Shown in pieces: positions 32,050 to 43,776 of a stretch of 64,000 nt of DNA; the first letter of the stretch is position 1, and every line of letters starts with the position of its first letter. The notes under the pieces were generated by a model. It saw only the letters and a program-made list of their open reading frames with translations, ran no database searches and was not told the DNA's origin. The DNA is taken from assembly GCA_963828625.1 (NCBI GenBank), contig CAWHEX010000008.1, positions 62,001-126,000 on the forward strand, written 5' to 3'. The DNA is from PALSA-894 sp963828625. Its GTDB lineage: Bacteria; Pseudomonadota; Alphaproteobacteria; Rhizobiales; Xanthobacteraceae. A program made the translations under genes and the position numbers.

Positions 32050-32121
32050 TTCGCTCTTGACTGGTTGAGCATGGCCTCGATCCGAACCGGTACCCACCTT
32101 TCGGGGCCATGCTCCGGGCAC

Positions 32122-32150
32122 AAAAAAAGGGCGCGCTGAACGCGCGTCCC
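32122..32150 (-). promoter_or_regulatory. Terminator-like hairpin in the carB leader (possible attenuator)
   Basis: On the minus strand a G+C stem (GGGACGCGCG, loop TTCA, GCGCGCCC, one bulged base) is followed directly by seven T, about 73 bp before the carB start. This is a textbook intrinsic terminator placed inside the probable 5' leader, so premature termination could control carB. It might instead simply end antisense transcription across the YihY gene. Confidence 0.55.
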
Positions 32151-32295
32151 GTAGCGGCAGGGCCGGGCCCCGCGCGGGCGGTGTGTAGACCAGAATCGGG
32201 GGGCAGGGAAGGGTTAAAGCCCGCCTCCGCACCCGTCCATGTGGACGGAAACTCTGCGCCGCTCACGCGTTACAGGTGGGTTCCGAGGGGCCCCG

Positions 32296-33429
32296 ATGAG
32301 CACCGCGCCGCAGCGCTTTCCGACCGTCCTGGCGGCTCTCGCCGGGTTTTCCATCGCGGTCGCATCGCTGCGCTGGGAAGACCTTGTCCGCAAACAACAC
32401 CGCAAGCCGCAGGACGCTCCGCCCGGCACCGTGCGCGCCTCCGACGAGCCGCGCGCCTTGCAGGCCGTGCGCGCGGCCGAGCCCGGCCGCGGACGGCAGG
32501 CCGCGACGCCGGTGCGCATCCCGTGGCGCGGCTGGAAGGACATCCTGTGGCGCACCTACGCGGAGATTTCCGCTGATCGCCTGCTGCTGATCGCCGCCGG
32601 CGTCGTGTTCTACGCGATGCTCGCGGTGGTGCCGGCGATCACCGCGATGGTCTCACTGTACGGACTGTTCGCGAAGGCGAGCACGATCAACACGCATCTC
32701 GGCTTTCTTGCCGGCGTGATGCCGGTGGGCGCCTACGACCTGATCAGCGAACAGATCGTGCGCATCGCGGCCGGCAGCGACGGCAAGCTGACGTTCGCGT
32801 TCTTCGTCGGCCTGGGCATCGCGATGTGGAGCGCCAACGCCGGCATGAAGGCGATCTTCGACGCGCTCAACATCGTCTACGACGAGGACGAGAAGCGCGG
32901 CTTCATCAGGCTCAACCTGATCTCGCTGTCCTTCACGCTCGGCGCCGTCGTGGTGATGCTGCTCGCGATCGCCTCGGTCGTGGTGCTGCCGCTGGTGCTC
33001 GCCTATCTGGGATTTGCCGCCGAACGGCAGGCCGGATTTCTGCCGCTGCTGCGCTGGCCCGCGCTGTTCGTGATCGTGATGTTAGGCCTTGCGATGCTCT
33101 ACCGTTTCGGCCCGTCGCGGCGCGACGCGAAATGGCGCTGGGTCAGCGTCGGGAGCGTGTTCGCCGCCTTCGCATGGCTCGCGGTCTCGGCCGCGTTCTC
33201 CTGGTACCTGTCGAAGTTCGCCGACTACAACGCGACCTACGGCTCGCTCGGCGCTGTGATCGGCCTGATGATGTGGATCTGGATTTCGACCACGGTCATC
33301 CTCGTCGGCGCCGAACTCAACGCCGAAACCGAGCACCAGACCGCGCGCGACTCCACGCGAGGCGGCGGCAAGCCGCTCGGCGCCCGCGGCGCCGTCATGG
33401 CCGACACGGTCGGCGCGGCACAAAGCTAG
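32296..33429 (+). CDS. YihY/virulence factor BrkB family membrane protein
   Basis: The 377-residue product has an Arg/Pro-rich cytoplasmic N-terminus of about 90 residues and then six membrane helices of the YihY/BrkB family, including LLIAAGVVFYAMLAVVPAIT, the SANAGMKAIFDALN motif and NATYGSLGAVIGLMMWIW. The family is called putative ribonuclease BN in old annotations, but that activity belongs to RNase Z; the true function is unknown. The ATG at 32296 lies on the strand opposite to carB, with a divergent promoter region. Confidence 0.9.
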   Translation: MSTAPQRFPTVLAALAGFSIAVASLRWEDLVRKQHRKPQDAPPGTVRASDEPRALQAVRAAEPGRGRQAATPVRIPWRGWKDILWRTYAEISADRLLLIAAGVVFYAMLAVVPAITAMVSLYGLFAKASTINTHLGFLAGVMPVGAYDLISEQIVRIAAGSDGKLTFAFFVGLGIAMWSANAGMKAIFDALNIVYDEDEKRGFIRLNLISLSFTLGAVVVMLLAIASVVVLPLVLAYLGFAAERQAGFLPLLRWPALFVIVMLGLAMLYRFGPSRRDAKWRWVSVGSVFAAFAWLAVSAAFSWYLSKFADYNATYGSLGAVIGLMMWIWISTTVILVGAELNAETEHQTARDSTRGGGKPLGARGAVMADTVGAAQS

Positions 33430-33439
33430 GGAAGGGAAT

Positions 33440-33518
33440 TGGAGGCCCGGGCCTGGATTTGAACCAGGCCTGGAAAGGCGTTGCGGCGCCCCTTGCGTGA
33501 ACACTCCGCCACCGGGCC
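33440..33518 (-). tRNA. tRNA-like gene, Cys-type with abnormal anticodon loop
   Basis: Seven-base acceptor arms GGCCCGG and CCGGGCC pair perfectly, an encoded CCA follows, and the T-arm is CCTGG-TTCAAAT-CCAGG. Overall similarity, including the TCCA end and GCGGAG D-arm, is closest to alphaproteobacterial tRNA-Cys. Oddities: the anticodon loop reads as six bases (CCGCAA) closed by a GGGCG/CGCCT stem, without the universal T33; the D-loop lacks the usual GG pair; and one extra C separates T-stem and acceptor. Either indels have damaged it or it is a degenerate tRNA. Confidence 0.6.
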
Positions 33519-33578
33519 GACGCCAGTATTCCAAAACGCGCGGCGTTTCGCATCAAGAAGGTCGGTTAACCGTTAATA

Positions 33579-34272
33579 TCACGCGAAGCGCGCGCGAAAT
33601 GTCATGCGCGCCGGATTGTGTTCGACGTTTTTCGCAAGCCTTTCGCCGGCAAATCCCGCCGCCCGCAGTTTTTCGAGGAACTCCGCCTCGCCATAGCGCG
33701 CGATGCCGAGCGCGCCGCGCAGGCGGACGTAGCGCGACAGGACCGTGCGCGTGAGGCCGATGAGCGCGTCGCCGAGGAACCCGTTCGCCGCCGCGTAGCG
33801 CAGGAGCGCGAGCCCGTCGCTGACCGGTCCGACATGCGGCGGGATCACGTCGGCGACGATCAGCGTGCCGCCGGGCGCCAGCAGCCGCTTCCATAGCGCG
33901 AGCATCTGGTCGAGTTCGGCGGCGGTGAGGTACTGCACCAGCGAATTGGCGAAGACGAGATCGAGCGATGCATCGGGCAGGCGCGCGACATCGTCCGGCG
34001 CGATCACCCTGATTTTCGCGTTGCCGGCAAAAGCGCGCCGCGATCGAGGCGCGCACGCTCGCAGCCGAGTCGCACAGGAGCAGTTCGCGCGCCCGCGCCG
34101 CCACCAGGTCCGCGTGGATCGCCTCACCGCTGCCGTAGTCGAGCACGCACGCGTCGGGACCCGGCACGAATGCCGCAAGCTGCTCGGCGACGTCGCGGTA
34201 GTGCACGTCCTTGTGGCGCTCGCTCACATAAATGGAATGCGCGCTGTCCCAGAATTCGCGCCAGGTGGTCAT
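33579..34272 (-). CDS. Class I SAM-dependent methyltransferase, one frameshift
   Basis: About 230 residues. Motif I is VLDYGSGEAIHADLV, followed after the break by IRVIAPDDVARLPDASLDLVFANSLVQYL and an APGGTLIVADVIPPH strand, typical of ubiE/type 11 methyltransferases acting on small molecules. One extra base near 34030 shifts the frame. It starts 10 bp downstream of the cupin gene on the same strand, so the two are probably an operon. The substrate is unknown. Confidence 0.82.
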
Positions 34273-34282
34273 CGACGGCCGC

Positions 34283-34804
34283 TCACTTCCATAGCTTCGT
34301 CAACGGCCCGCCGGCGCCGAACAGCGGATCGGTCTGCGGCAACGGCACGCGCGGGACCGTCTCCAGCGCGCGCGCGTGCTCGGCCTGCGTGCCGCGGCAA
34401 AGATCATAGTGCCCGTCCGGCGGATAGGCGCCGATCACCAGCAGGTCGGGCGTCGCCGAGAGCCGCTGGTGCCCGGTGCCGGCGGGAAGCACCGCGACGT
34501 CGCCCGCCTCGACGTCGAGCTCCTCGCCCTTGTCGCCGCCGAAGCGCACGCGCGCGCGGCCGCGCGCGATGCCGAGCACTTCATGGATCTGCGAATGATA
34601 ATGCACGAACGGATAGATGCCGTTGTGCCACAGGCCGTGGCCCCAGTCGTTCGTGTTGAAAGCCTTCTCGATCGCACCCGCGACATCGCGTGCGCCCGCA
34701 TCGATCGCGCCGCGATAGACGAGAAAGGGCAGCCGGTTGTTCGGCACCGCGCCGTCGTCCTTGAAGACGAAGGCCAGCGGTTCGGTCGCGGTCTTGCGGC
34801 TCAT
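34283..34804 (-). CDS. Cupin domain-containing protein (YjlB-like)
   Basis: The 173-residue product has one cupin barrel: metal-binding motif 1 in YPFVHYHSQIHEVLGIARG and motif 2 in DVAVLPAGTGHQRL. The WHNGIYPFVHYHS block resembles the YjlB group of unknown function. It probably binds a divalent metal in the cytoplasm. It is flanked on the same strand by the TMEM175-type channel gene (12 bp upstream) and the methyltransferase gene (10 bp downstream), a likely three-gene unit. Confidence 0.88.
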   Translation of the reverse strand: MSRKTATEPLAFVFKDDGAVPNNRLPFLVYRGAIDAGARDVAGAIEKAFNTNDWGHGLWHNGIYPFVHYHSQIHEVLGIARGRARVRFGGDKGEELDVEAGDVAVLPAGTGHQRLSATPDLLVIGAYPPDGHYDLCRGTQAEHARALETVPRVPLPQTDPLFGAGGPLTKLWK

Positions 34805-34816
34805 CGGCCTTCCATA

Positions 34817-35416
34817 TCACGCCAGCTTTTGTTTTCTGAGCAGCCAGCGGAGCGGCTGGTCGATCAGGTTCAGCAGGTAGACCAGCATCGCCCACTTCGG
34901 CACGAAGAAGCTCGCCACGACGGTGAGCACCGAGGCCACGATCAGCACAATCAGCCCGAGCCTGTCGTCCAGCATCCGGTCGCGCCCGCGGTGATCCTCC
35001 GCGAGCGTGGTCATGCGCAGCGCGACCAGCGCGAACAGGATCGTGTTCGCCGCATAGAGCCACACCGCCGGCGCGAGCGAGATGTAGCGCCCGACCAGCA
35101 TGGTGGTGAACGGCACGAACGTGACGAGCAGCAGGTGGAGCATCGCCCACTTGACGTATTGCTCGTTCACTTCCTCGCCGCGCGGGGCGAGTTGCACCAT
35201 GCCGTACCAGCGCAGGCCGAGCACATAGAAGCTGACCGCGTAGACCAGCACCTGGTTCCACAGTTCCATGAGACGGTGCAGCAGCTCCGCCGCATCCTTC
35301 GGGTGAAAGCTCTCCGGCAGGCGCAGGTCGATGACGAGCAGCGTCATCGCGACGGCAAACACGCCGTCGGTCAGTGCGTCGAGCCGCAGTTTCGGAATGC
35401 GTGATTTTTCAGCCAT
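34817..35416 (-). CDS. TMEM175 family (DUF1211) potassium channel-like protein
   Basis: The 199-residue product has about six membrane helices and the family's first-helix filter motif RLDALTDGVFAVAMTLLVIDL, equivalent to the R-x3-FSDGVFAI signature of bacterial TMEM175 proteins. These form potassium-permeable tetrameric channels without the TVGYG filter. It lies 52 bp downstream of carA on the same strand and 12 bp upstream of the cupin gene. Confidence 0.88.
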   Translation of the reverse strand: MAEKSRIPKLRLDALTDGVFAVAMTLLVIDLRLPESFHPKDAAELLHRLMELWNQVLVYAVSFYVLGLRWYGMVQLAPRGEEVNEQYVKWAMLHLLLVTFVPFTTMLVGRYISLAPAVWLYAANTILFALVALRMTTLAEDHRGRDRMLDDRLGLIVLIVASVLTVVASFFVPKWAMLVYLLNLIDQPLRWLLRKQKLA

Positions 35417-35468
35417 GCCGCGCGCGCCCCAAGTGACGCGGCAATCTATCGCGGAGGCGCGGCGCGCG

Positions 35469-36660
35469 TCACGCGCGCTTCTTGTCCCGCATCAGCCCGA
35501 CGAAGCGCTGAAACAGATAGTGGCTGTCGCGCGGGCCGGGCGAGGCTTCCGGATGGTACTGCACTGAAAATACCGGGCGGCCTTTCAGCGCGATGCCGCA
35601 ATTCGATCCGTCGAACAGCGACACATGCGTCTGCTCGGCGCTCGCGGGAAGCGATTTCGGAGTCGACCGCGAAGCCGTGGTTCATCGAGGTGATCTCGAC
35701 CTTGCCGGTGGTGAGGTCCTTCACGGGATGGTTCGCGCCGTGATGGCCCTGATGCATCTTCATCGTCGTGCCGCCGACCGCGAGGCCGAGCATCTGGTGG
35801 CCCAGGCAAATGCCGAACGTCGGCGTGCCGCTGTCGATGACCTTCTTGATCACCGGCACGGCGTATTCGCCGGTCGCCGCCGGATCGCCCGGGCCGTTCG
35901 ACAGGAACACGCCGTCCGGCTTCATCGCCAGAATGTCTTCGGCCGAGGTGGTCGCCGGCACCACCGTCACCTTGCCGGCCACGCCCGAGAGCAGGCGCAG
36001 GATGTTGCGCTTGATGCCGTAGTCGATCGCCACGACATGGAATTCGCCGTTGGTGACGCGGCCGTACCCTTCGCCGAGCTTCCACTCGGTCTCGTCCCAG
36101 ACGAAACGCTGGCCGCTGGTCACCATCGGCACGAGGTCCATGCCGACGAGGCCGGGCCACTCGCGCGCTTCCTTCTTCAGCGCGTCGAGGTCGAACTTGC
36201 CGTCCGCGGCGTGCGCGATCACGGCGTTCGGCATGCCGTTGGTGCGGATCAGGCTCGTGAGCGCGCGCGTGTCGATGCCGGCGAGGCCGACGATGCCGCG
36301 CGCCTTGAGCCACTGGTCGAGGTGGCGCGTCGCGCGGAAGTTCGAGGGCTCGGTGATGGCGGTGCGCAGGATCACGCCGCGCGCGCCCGGAGTCGCCGCC
36401 ATGCTGAGGCTCTCGATGTCCTCTTCGTTGGTGCCGACATTGCCGATGTGCGGGAACGTGAAGGTGATGATCTGCCCCGCGTAGGAGGGGTCGGTGAGGA
36501 TCTCCTCGTAGCCGGTCATCGCGGTGTTGAAGCACACCTCGCCGACCGCATGGCCGGTCGCGCCGAGGCCAAAGCCTTCGAGCACGGTGCCGTCGGCAAG
36601 CACGAGCAGAGCGGTTGGCTTGGGTTCGGCCCAGCCGGAATCGTCTTGTTTGATGGTCAT
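35469..36660 (-). CDS. carA: Carbamoyl-phosphate synthase small subunit, one frameshift
   Basis: About 396 residues. The N-terminal CarA domain (LVLADGTVLEGFGLGATG) is followed by the class I glutaminase with the nucleophile in FGICLGHQMLGLA and, after the break, the catalytic QYHPEASPGP. It hydrolyses glutamine and channels ammonia to CarB. One extra A near 35656 (in VDSE-SLPAS) shifts the frame; the restored frame ends at the TGA at 35469. Six genes or RNA features separate carA from carB. Confidence 0.95.
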
Positions 36661-36757
36661 AAGCGGCCTAGATAGCGACGGGCTGGCGCACGGTCAAAGC
36701 GGATAACGGCGGCATGACAGGTTTTCCGTAAAATCAATCGGTTAGAGGATTTTTGCG

Positions 36758-37217
36758 ATGCTGCGCGATAACATCAACAATGCCTTGAAGGACGCCATGA
36801 AGGCGGGCGACGCGCCGCGCGTCTCGACGCTGCGGATGGTCAACGCGACGCTGAAGAACGCCGATATCGAGGCGCGCGGGCAGGGCAAAGCCGCCGCTCG
36901 CCGACGAAGACGCGCTCGGCGTGCTGCAGAAGATGATCAAGCAGCGCCATGAATCGGTTGAGCTTTACGAGAAGGGCGGACGGCCAGAATTGGCCGCGCA
37001 GGAGCGCCACGAGATCACGATCATCTCGGCCTATCTGCCGAAGCAGATGACCGACCAGGAAATCCACGACACCATCGGTGCGCTGATCAAGGAAACCGGC
37101 GCGACCGCCATGAAGGACATGGGCAAGGTGATGGCGGCGCTGAAGGAACGCTATGCCGGCAAGCTCGACTTCTCCAAGGCGAGCGGCGCGGTGAAGAAGC
37201 TGCTCAGCGGGGGGTGA
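36758..37217 (+). CDS. GatB/YqeY domain-containing protein, one frameshift
   Basis: About 152 residues of the stand-alone YqeY family, starting MLRDNINNALKDAMKAGDAPR and containing QRHESVELYEKGGRPELAAQE and SAYLPKQM. The fold matches the tRNA-binding tail of GatB, but the free-standing protein's role is not settled. An extra G near 36890 shifts the frame (GQGK-PPLADEDALG). It lies divergent from carA and just before dnaG, a common alphaproteobacterial arrangement. Confidence 0.9.
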
Positions 37218-37327
37218 TTTCCTGCTGCCGCGGCCTGTGAATAGCCGGGACAAGACCGCTCTTTGCGAACGTCCATTGTCGCGCCGCGATAATGGTTATG
37301 GTTCGGCTCACAAGCCCCCGAATCGCC

Positions 37328-39271
37328 ATGCGTTTTTCGTCCGACTTCCTTGAGGATTTGAAGGCTCGCCTTCCGGTTTCGGAAGTCGTGGGGCGGCGCG
37401 TGGCGTTGAAGAAGGCCGGGCGCGAATGGAAGGGGCTTTCGCCGTTCAACAAGGAGAAGACGGCGTCGTTCTTCGTGAACGATCAGAAGCAGGCGTGGTT
37501 CGATTTCTCCTCTGGCAAGAACGGCAGCATCTTCGACTTCGTCATGCTGACCGAAGGCGTGACGTTCCCCGAAGCGGTGGAACGGCTCGCCTCGATGGCG
37601 GGCGTGCCGCTGCCGCGCGTGACGCCCGAGGCGGAGGCGCGCGAGGAACGGCGCAAGACGCTGCATGAGGTCATCGAGCTTGCGGCGAAGTTCTTCGAGA
37701 CGACGCTCGCGTCGCGCGCGGGCGCGAAGGCGCGCGGCTATCTGGCGGATCGCGCCATCGAGCCGAAGACGCAGCTCCGCTTCCGCATCGGCTATGCGCC
37801 GCCCGAGCGTTTCGCGCTGAAGGAAGCGCTCGGTGCGCAAGGCGTCTCGGCGGAGGACATGATCGAGGCGGGATTGCTCGTCCACGGCGAGGACATTCCG
37901 GTTCCGTACGATCGTTTCCGCGATCGCGTGATGTTTCCGATCACCGATCTGCGCGGACGCACGATCGCGTTCGGCGGCCGTGCGCTCGACAAGGACGCGC
38001 CCGCCAAATACCTCAACTCGCCCGAGACGCCGCTCTTCCACAAAGGCGCGAACCTCTACAACGGCGCGGTGGCGCGTACGGCTTCGCATCAGGGCGCCCA
38101 GATCGTTGTCGTCGAGGGCTATGTCGACGTGATCGCGATGGTGACGGCCGGTTACGAGGCGGCGGTCGCGCCGCTCGGCACCGCGCTCACCGAGGATCAG
38201 CTCGCGCTGCTGTGGAAGATGGCGGACGAGCCGGTGCTCTGCTTCGACGGCGACGGCGCGGGCCGCCGCGCCGCGTACCGCGCGGTCGATCTTGCGCTGC
38301 CGCACATCAGGGCGGGCAAGACCGTGCGCTTCGCGCTGCTGCCGGAAGGGCAGGACCCGGACGACCTGATGCGTTCGGGCGGGCGCGAGGCGATCGAGGA
38401 GGTGATCGGCGCCGCGCGCGGACTGGCCGACATGCTGTGGCAGCGCGAGACCGAGAGCGGCGGCTTCGATACGCCGGAGCGGCGCGCCGGGCTCGATCAG
38501 CGCATCGCCGAAGTGACCAACGTCATCGCCGATCCTTCGGTGCGAAAATATTACCGGCAGGATCTGGATGAACGGGTGCGTGCGCTGTTCGCGCCGCCGC
38601 CGCGCGAAGGAAACGGACAGCGCTGGGAACGCGGGCGATACGGCGAGCCATCGTCGCGCTGGCAGGGCAAGGGGCGGCAGGGCAATCGCCGTCCCTCGCC
38701 GCGCGAGGTGCTCGGCGTTCCGAGCGCGCAGCTTGCGGCAAGCTCGCTGGTTCGCGGCATGCGCAGTTCGCTGCCCCCGCGCGAGGCGCTGATCCTGCTC
38801 GCGCTGGTCAATCACCCCTTGCTGCTGGACACGCATGCCGAGGAAGTGGCCGCGCTCGAGTTCCGCCATGCGGACGGCGACCGGCTGCGCGGCGCGATCC
38901 TCGATGCCTCATCGACGGAGCATCCGGTGACCCCGTCGGGCATGCGCGCCGCGATCACGGCGCGAGGTCACGGCGCGTTGCTCGCCCGCGTCGAGCAGGT
39001 GATCACCCATCCGTCGGATTGGCCGGCCCACGAGGGCGCGGCCGAAGAGGACGTAAGCCGCTGGTGGACCCACGTTGTCGGCTTGCATCACAAGTCGCGC
39101 ACGTTACATAAGGAGCTCAAGGACGCCGAGACTGCCTTGGGAAGCGAGCTGAGCGAGGAAAACCTCACCTGGCTGCGCGATATTCAGGCGCGGCTCGCGG
39201 ATTTGGACGGCACCGAGGCCCTGATCGACGGTTTTGGTGCTCTCTCCGGGAGGCCGGTGCGCACGTTTTGA
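37328..39271 (+). CDS. dnaG: DNA primase DnaG
   Basis: An intact 647-residue primase. The N-terminal domain begins MRFSSDFLEDLKARLPVSEV with KGLSPFNKEKTASF; the usual zinc cysteines are replaced (WFDFSSGKNGSIFDF), which I believe is common in alphaproteobacteria. The TOPRIM domain shows VVVEGYVDVIAM and CFDGDGAGRRAA, and the C-terminal region would bind DnaB helicase. It makes RNA primers at the replication fork. I chose the ATG at 37328, which matches family N-termini. rpoD follows 236 bp downstream, as in the classic macromolecular synthesis region. Confidence 0.95.
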   Translation: MRFSSDFLEDLKARLPVSEVVGRRVALKKAGREWKGLSPFNKEKTASFFVNDQKQAWFDFSSGKNGSIFDFVMLTEGVTFPEAVERLASMAGVPLPRVTPEAEAREERRKTLHEVIELAAKFFETTLASRAGAKARGYLADRAIEPKTQLRFRIGYAPPERFALKEALGAQGVSAEDMIEAGLLVHGEDIPVPYDRFRDRVMFPITDLRGRTIAFGGRALDKDAPAKYLNSPETPLFHKGANLYNGAVARTASHQGAQIVVVEGYVDVIAMVTAGYEAAVAPLGTALTEDQLALLWKMADEPVLCFDGDGAGRRAAYRAVDLALPHIRAGKTVRFALLPEGQDPDDLMRSGGREAIEEVIGAARGLADMLWQRETESGGFDTPERRAGLDQRIAEVTNVIADPSVRKYYRQDLDERVRALFAPPPREGNGQRWERGRYGEPSSRWQGKGRQGNRRPSPREVLGVPSAQLAASSLVRGMRSSLPPREALILLALVNHPLLLDTHAEEVAALEFRHADGDRLRGAILDASSTEHPVTPSGMRAAITARGHGALLARVEQVITHPSDWPAHEGAAEEDVSRWWTHVVGLHHKSRTLHKELKDAETALGSELSEENLTWLRDIQARLADLDGTEALIDGFGALSGRPVRTF

Positions 39272-39507
39272 GGCGGGCGGACCGGACCGAGACTCCACGC
39301 ATAGGGTAGGGGGACGATTCCGAGCCGCGTGCGGTCTGCGCGGGACGGAACCGGAAAAAGACGCGATTTGGCCGGTTGATCGAGGGTTAATCGGGGCTTA
39401 ATGAGCCCTACCCAGACTGCCGGACCGCGATTCGTTTGAAAGGTGGCGCTGCCCGCAGGCGCCGCCCGTTTCGGTATCCGCCACCCCCGGTGGCGCAGAG
39501 GGATGTG

Positions 39508-41909
<2,402 letters not shown>

Positions 41910-41931
41910 CGCCACCAATCCATCCTGAAGG

Positions 41932-41962
41932 AACGGCGGGCAAAAGCCCGCCGTTTTCTTTT
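41932..41962 (+). terminator. Rho-independent terminator of rpoD
   Basis: AACGGCGGGC (41932-41941) pairs perfectly with GCCCGCCGTT (41946-41955) around AAAA, followed by TTCTTTT, 23 bp after the rpoD stop codon. Confidence 0.93.
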
Positions 41963-42097
41963 CGCATCGCATCGTCTCGGCATGAAGCCGGCACGCTGCT
42001 GCGCTCCGGCCCGCTGCCCGAGCCCGCCCTTTCTTTCCGGGCGCGTTGGAAATAGTCTGCGACACGCGGCAGCACTGCACGCAAACGGGGTCGGCAC

Positions 42098-43396
42098 ATG
42101 TTTCTTCGTCTTGGCGCCACGCTGATCGTCGGCCTGCTTTTGCTCGCATCGCCCGCCTTCGCCGAGAAGCGCGTGGCGCTGGTGGTCGGCAATTCCGCCT
42201 ACGAGAACTCCGTACAGCTCCCCAATCCGGTGAATGACGCGCAGGCGATCGCCGGAATGTTCAAGGCGGCCGGCTTCGAGGTGGTGAACGCGCGGACCAA
42301 TCTCGGCAACCTCGAATTCAAGCGCGCGCTGCGCGACTTTTCGTTTGCCGCCAACAACGCCGACATTGCGGTCGTGTTCTTTGCCGGCCACGGCATCGAG
42401 GTGAAGGGGACGAACTATCTCCTGCCGGTCGACGCGAAGCTCGCGGCGGACTTCGACGTGGAAGACGAGGCGGTGTCGCTCAACCGCGTCATCGAGGCGA
42501 CCGAGAGCGCCAAGCGCCTGCGGCTGATCATCCTCGATGCGTGCCGCGACAACCCTTTCGTCAAGACCATGAAGCGCTCGGTCGCGACGCGCGCGATCAC
42601 CAGCGGCCTTGCCAAGGTCGAGCCGGCCGGCAGCGACACGATCATTGCGTATGCGGCGAAAGCCGGGTCGACCGCCGACGACGGCGCGGGCGCGAACAGC
42701 CCGTTCACGGCGGCGCTGCTCAAGCACCTCTCCGTTCCGGGCCGCGACATCCGTATCGCGTTCGGCCATGTGCGCGACGAAGTGCTCGCCAACACCGGAA
42801 AGCGGCAGGAGCCGTTCGTGTATGGCTCGCTCGGCGGTGCGGCGGTCGAGCTTGTCCCGGCTCCGAAGGCCGCGCCCGCGCCGGTCGTCGCCGCGCCGGT
42901 CGTCGCCGCGCCGCCCGCCGAGCAGGATGGCGCGATGCGGCGCGACTACGAATTCGCCGAGCGCGTCGGCACGCGCGAGGCCTGGGATTCCTTCCTGGCG
43001 AGCTATTCGACCGGCTTCTACGCGCGGCTCGCGCAGGCGCAGCGCAACAAGCTCACCGCCGAGGCCGAGCGGGGCAAGCCTGCGGCGCAGGCCGCAACGC
43101 CGGCTGCGCGTGACACGGCCGCCACCGCCAAACCGGGCGCAAGCCCCGCGGCGGGCGGAACGGCGGCGGCCGACAAGCCGGTCGGGCCGGTCGCGGCCTT
43201 CACCACTGCGGCGCCGCCGGAGGCCGGCAAGCCCTCGGCCGCGCAGGTGCCGCGCCTGCTGCTGACCGAGCTGCGCCGCGTCGGCTGTCACACGGCGTCG
43301 ATCGGCGATGACTGGAACGCGAACGCGCGCCGCTCGCTCGAGCGCTTCAACAAGGCAGTCCGGCCGCCAGCTCGACGTGAACCTCGCGAGCCTTGA
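42098..43396 (+). CDS. Exported caspase family (C14) protein
   Basis: About 430 residues as read. A signal peptide ends near residue 22; the caspase fold starts at KRVALVVGNSAYEN, with the catalytic His98 in FFAGHG and Cys149 in LDACRDNPF, so the dyad is intact. An Ala/Pro linker, a helical REAWDSFLASYSTGFYARLA segment and a low-complexity stretch follow. Near 43363 a single base shifts the frame: the other frame continues RQLDVNLASLEALDVVKG, as in relatives, then runs into the abnormal G-rich block and stops at 43535. The true C-terminus, often Cys-rich, is therefore missing or scrambled. Substrates unknown. Confidence 0.87.
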   Translation: MFLRLGATLIVGLLLLASPAFAEKRVALVVGNSAYENSVQLPNPVNDAQAIAGMFKAAGFEVVNARTNLGNLEFKRALRDFSFAANNADIAVVFFAGHGIEVKGTNYLLPVDAKLAADFDVEDEAVSLNRVIEATESAKRLRLIILDACRDNPFVKTMKRSVATRAITSGLAKVEPAGSDTIIAYAAKAGSTADDGAGANSPFTAALLKHLSVPGRDIRIAFGHVRDEVLANTGKRQEPFVYGSLGGAAVELVPAPKAAPAPVVAAPVVAAPPAEQDGAMRRDYEFAERVGTREAWDSFLASYSTGFYARLAQAQRNKLTAEAERGKPAAQAATPAARDTAATAKPGASPAAGGTAAADKPVGPVAAFTTAAPPEAGKPSAAQVPRLLLTELRRVGCHTASIGDDWNANARRSLERFNKAVRPPARREPREP

Positions 43397-43414
43397 AGCG
43401 CTCGATGTCGTGAA

Positions 43415-43776
43415 GGGCGAGGGGTGGGCCGGGGGGCGCCTCCGGGGGGCGTCCGGAGGGTCAAGGGAAAGGAAAGCGGCGTCGCCAGGGGTTCGCCCTC
43501 CGGCCTGGTCCCGAAATCCAAGGGGGACGGGGTGAAAAGGGGCGGAACGGCGTCACCCCGGCCTGGGCAAAAGCCGGCGCCTTCGCCCAACGGCAAGCCG
43601 GGGCAGGGGGCGTGGAACAGGGCCCTAAACCCGGTCGCCGGTGGCGGCGGGGGAAAGGCGGCCTCAACGCGGAGAGGATGGGGGGTTGGCTGGAAGTCCT
43701 GGAAGGGGGGGCGGACGGGCCCCCGAGGGTGCTAAGGGGGGGGCGGGCAGGGGGGGCATGCCCTGGGTTAACCGCT
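43415..43776. other. G-biased anomalous block at the end of the caspase gene
   Basis: The plus strand holds many runs of four to eight G with few matching C runs, unlike any other part of the window. Homology of the caspase gene stops abruptly at its left edge and no convincing protein is encoded on either strand. It looks like low-quality sequence (for example dark-cycle G calls) or a misjoined contig edge more than biology. Confidence 0.6.

Noticed and set aside
30000..32100. Programmed ribosomal frameshifting in carB (also rpoD, carA, greA, trxB)
   Set aside because: No slippery heptamers or conserved pseudoknots at the breaks, breaks occur at unrelated sites, and genes of this kind are not known to be frameshifted; sequence error is simpler.
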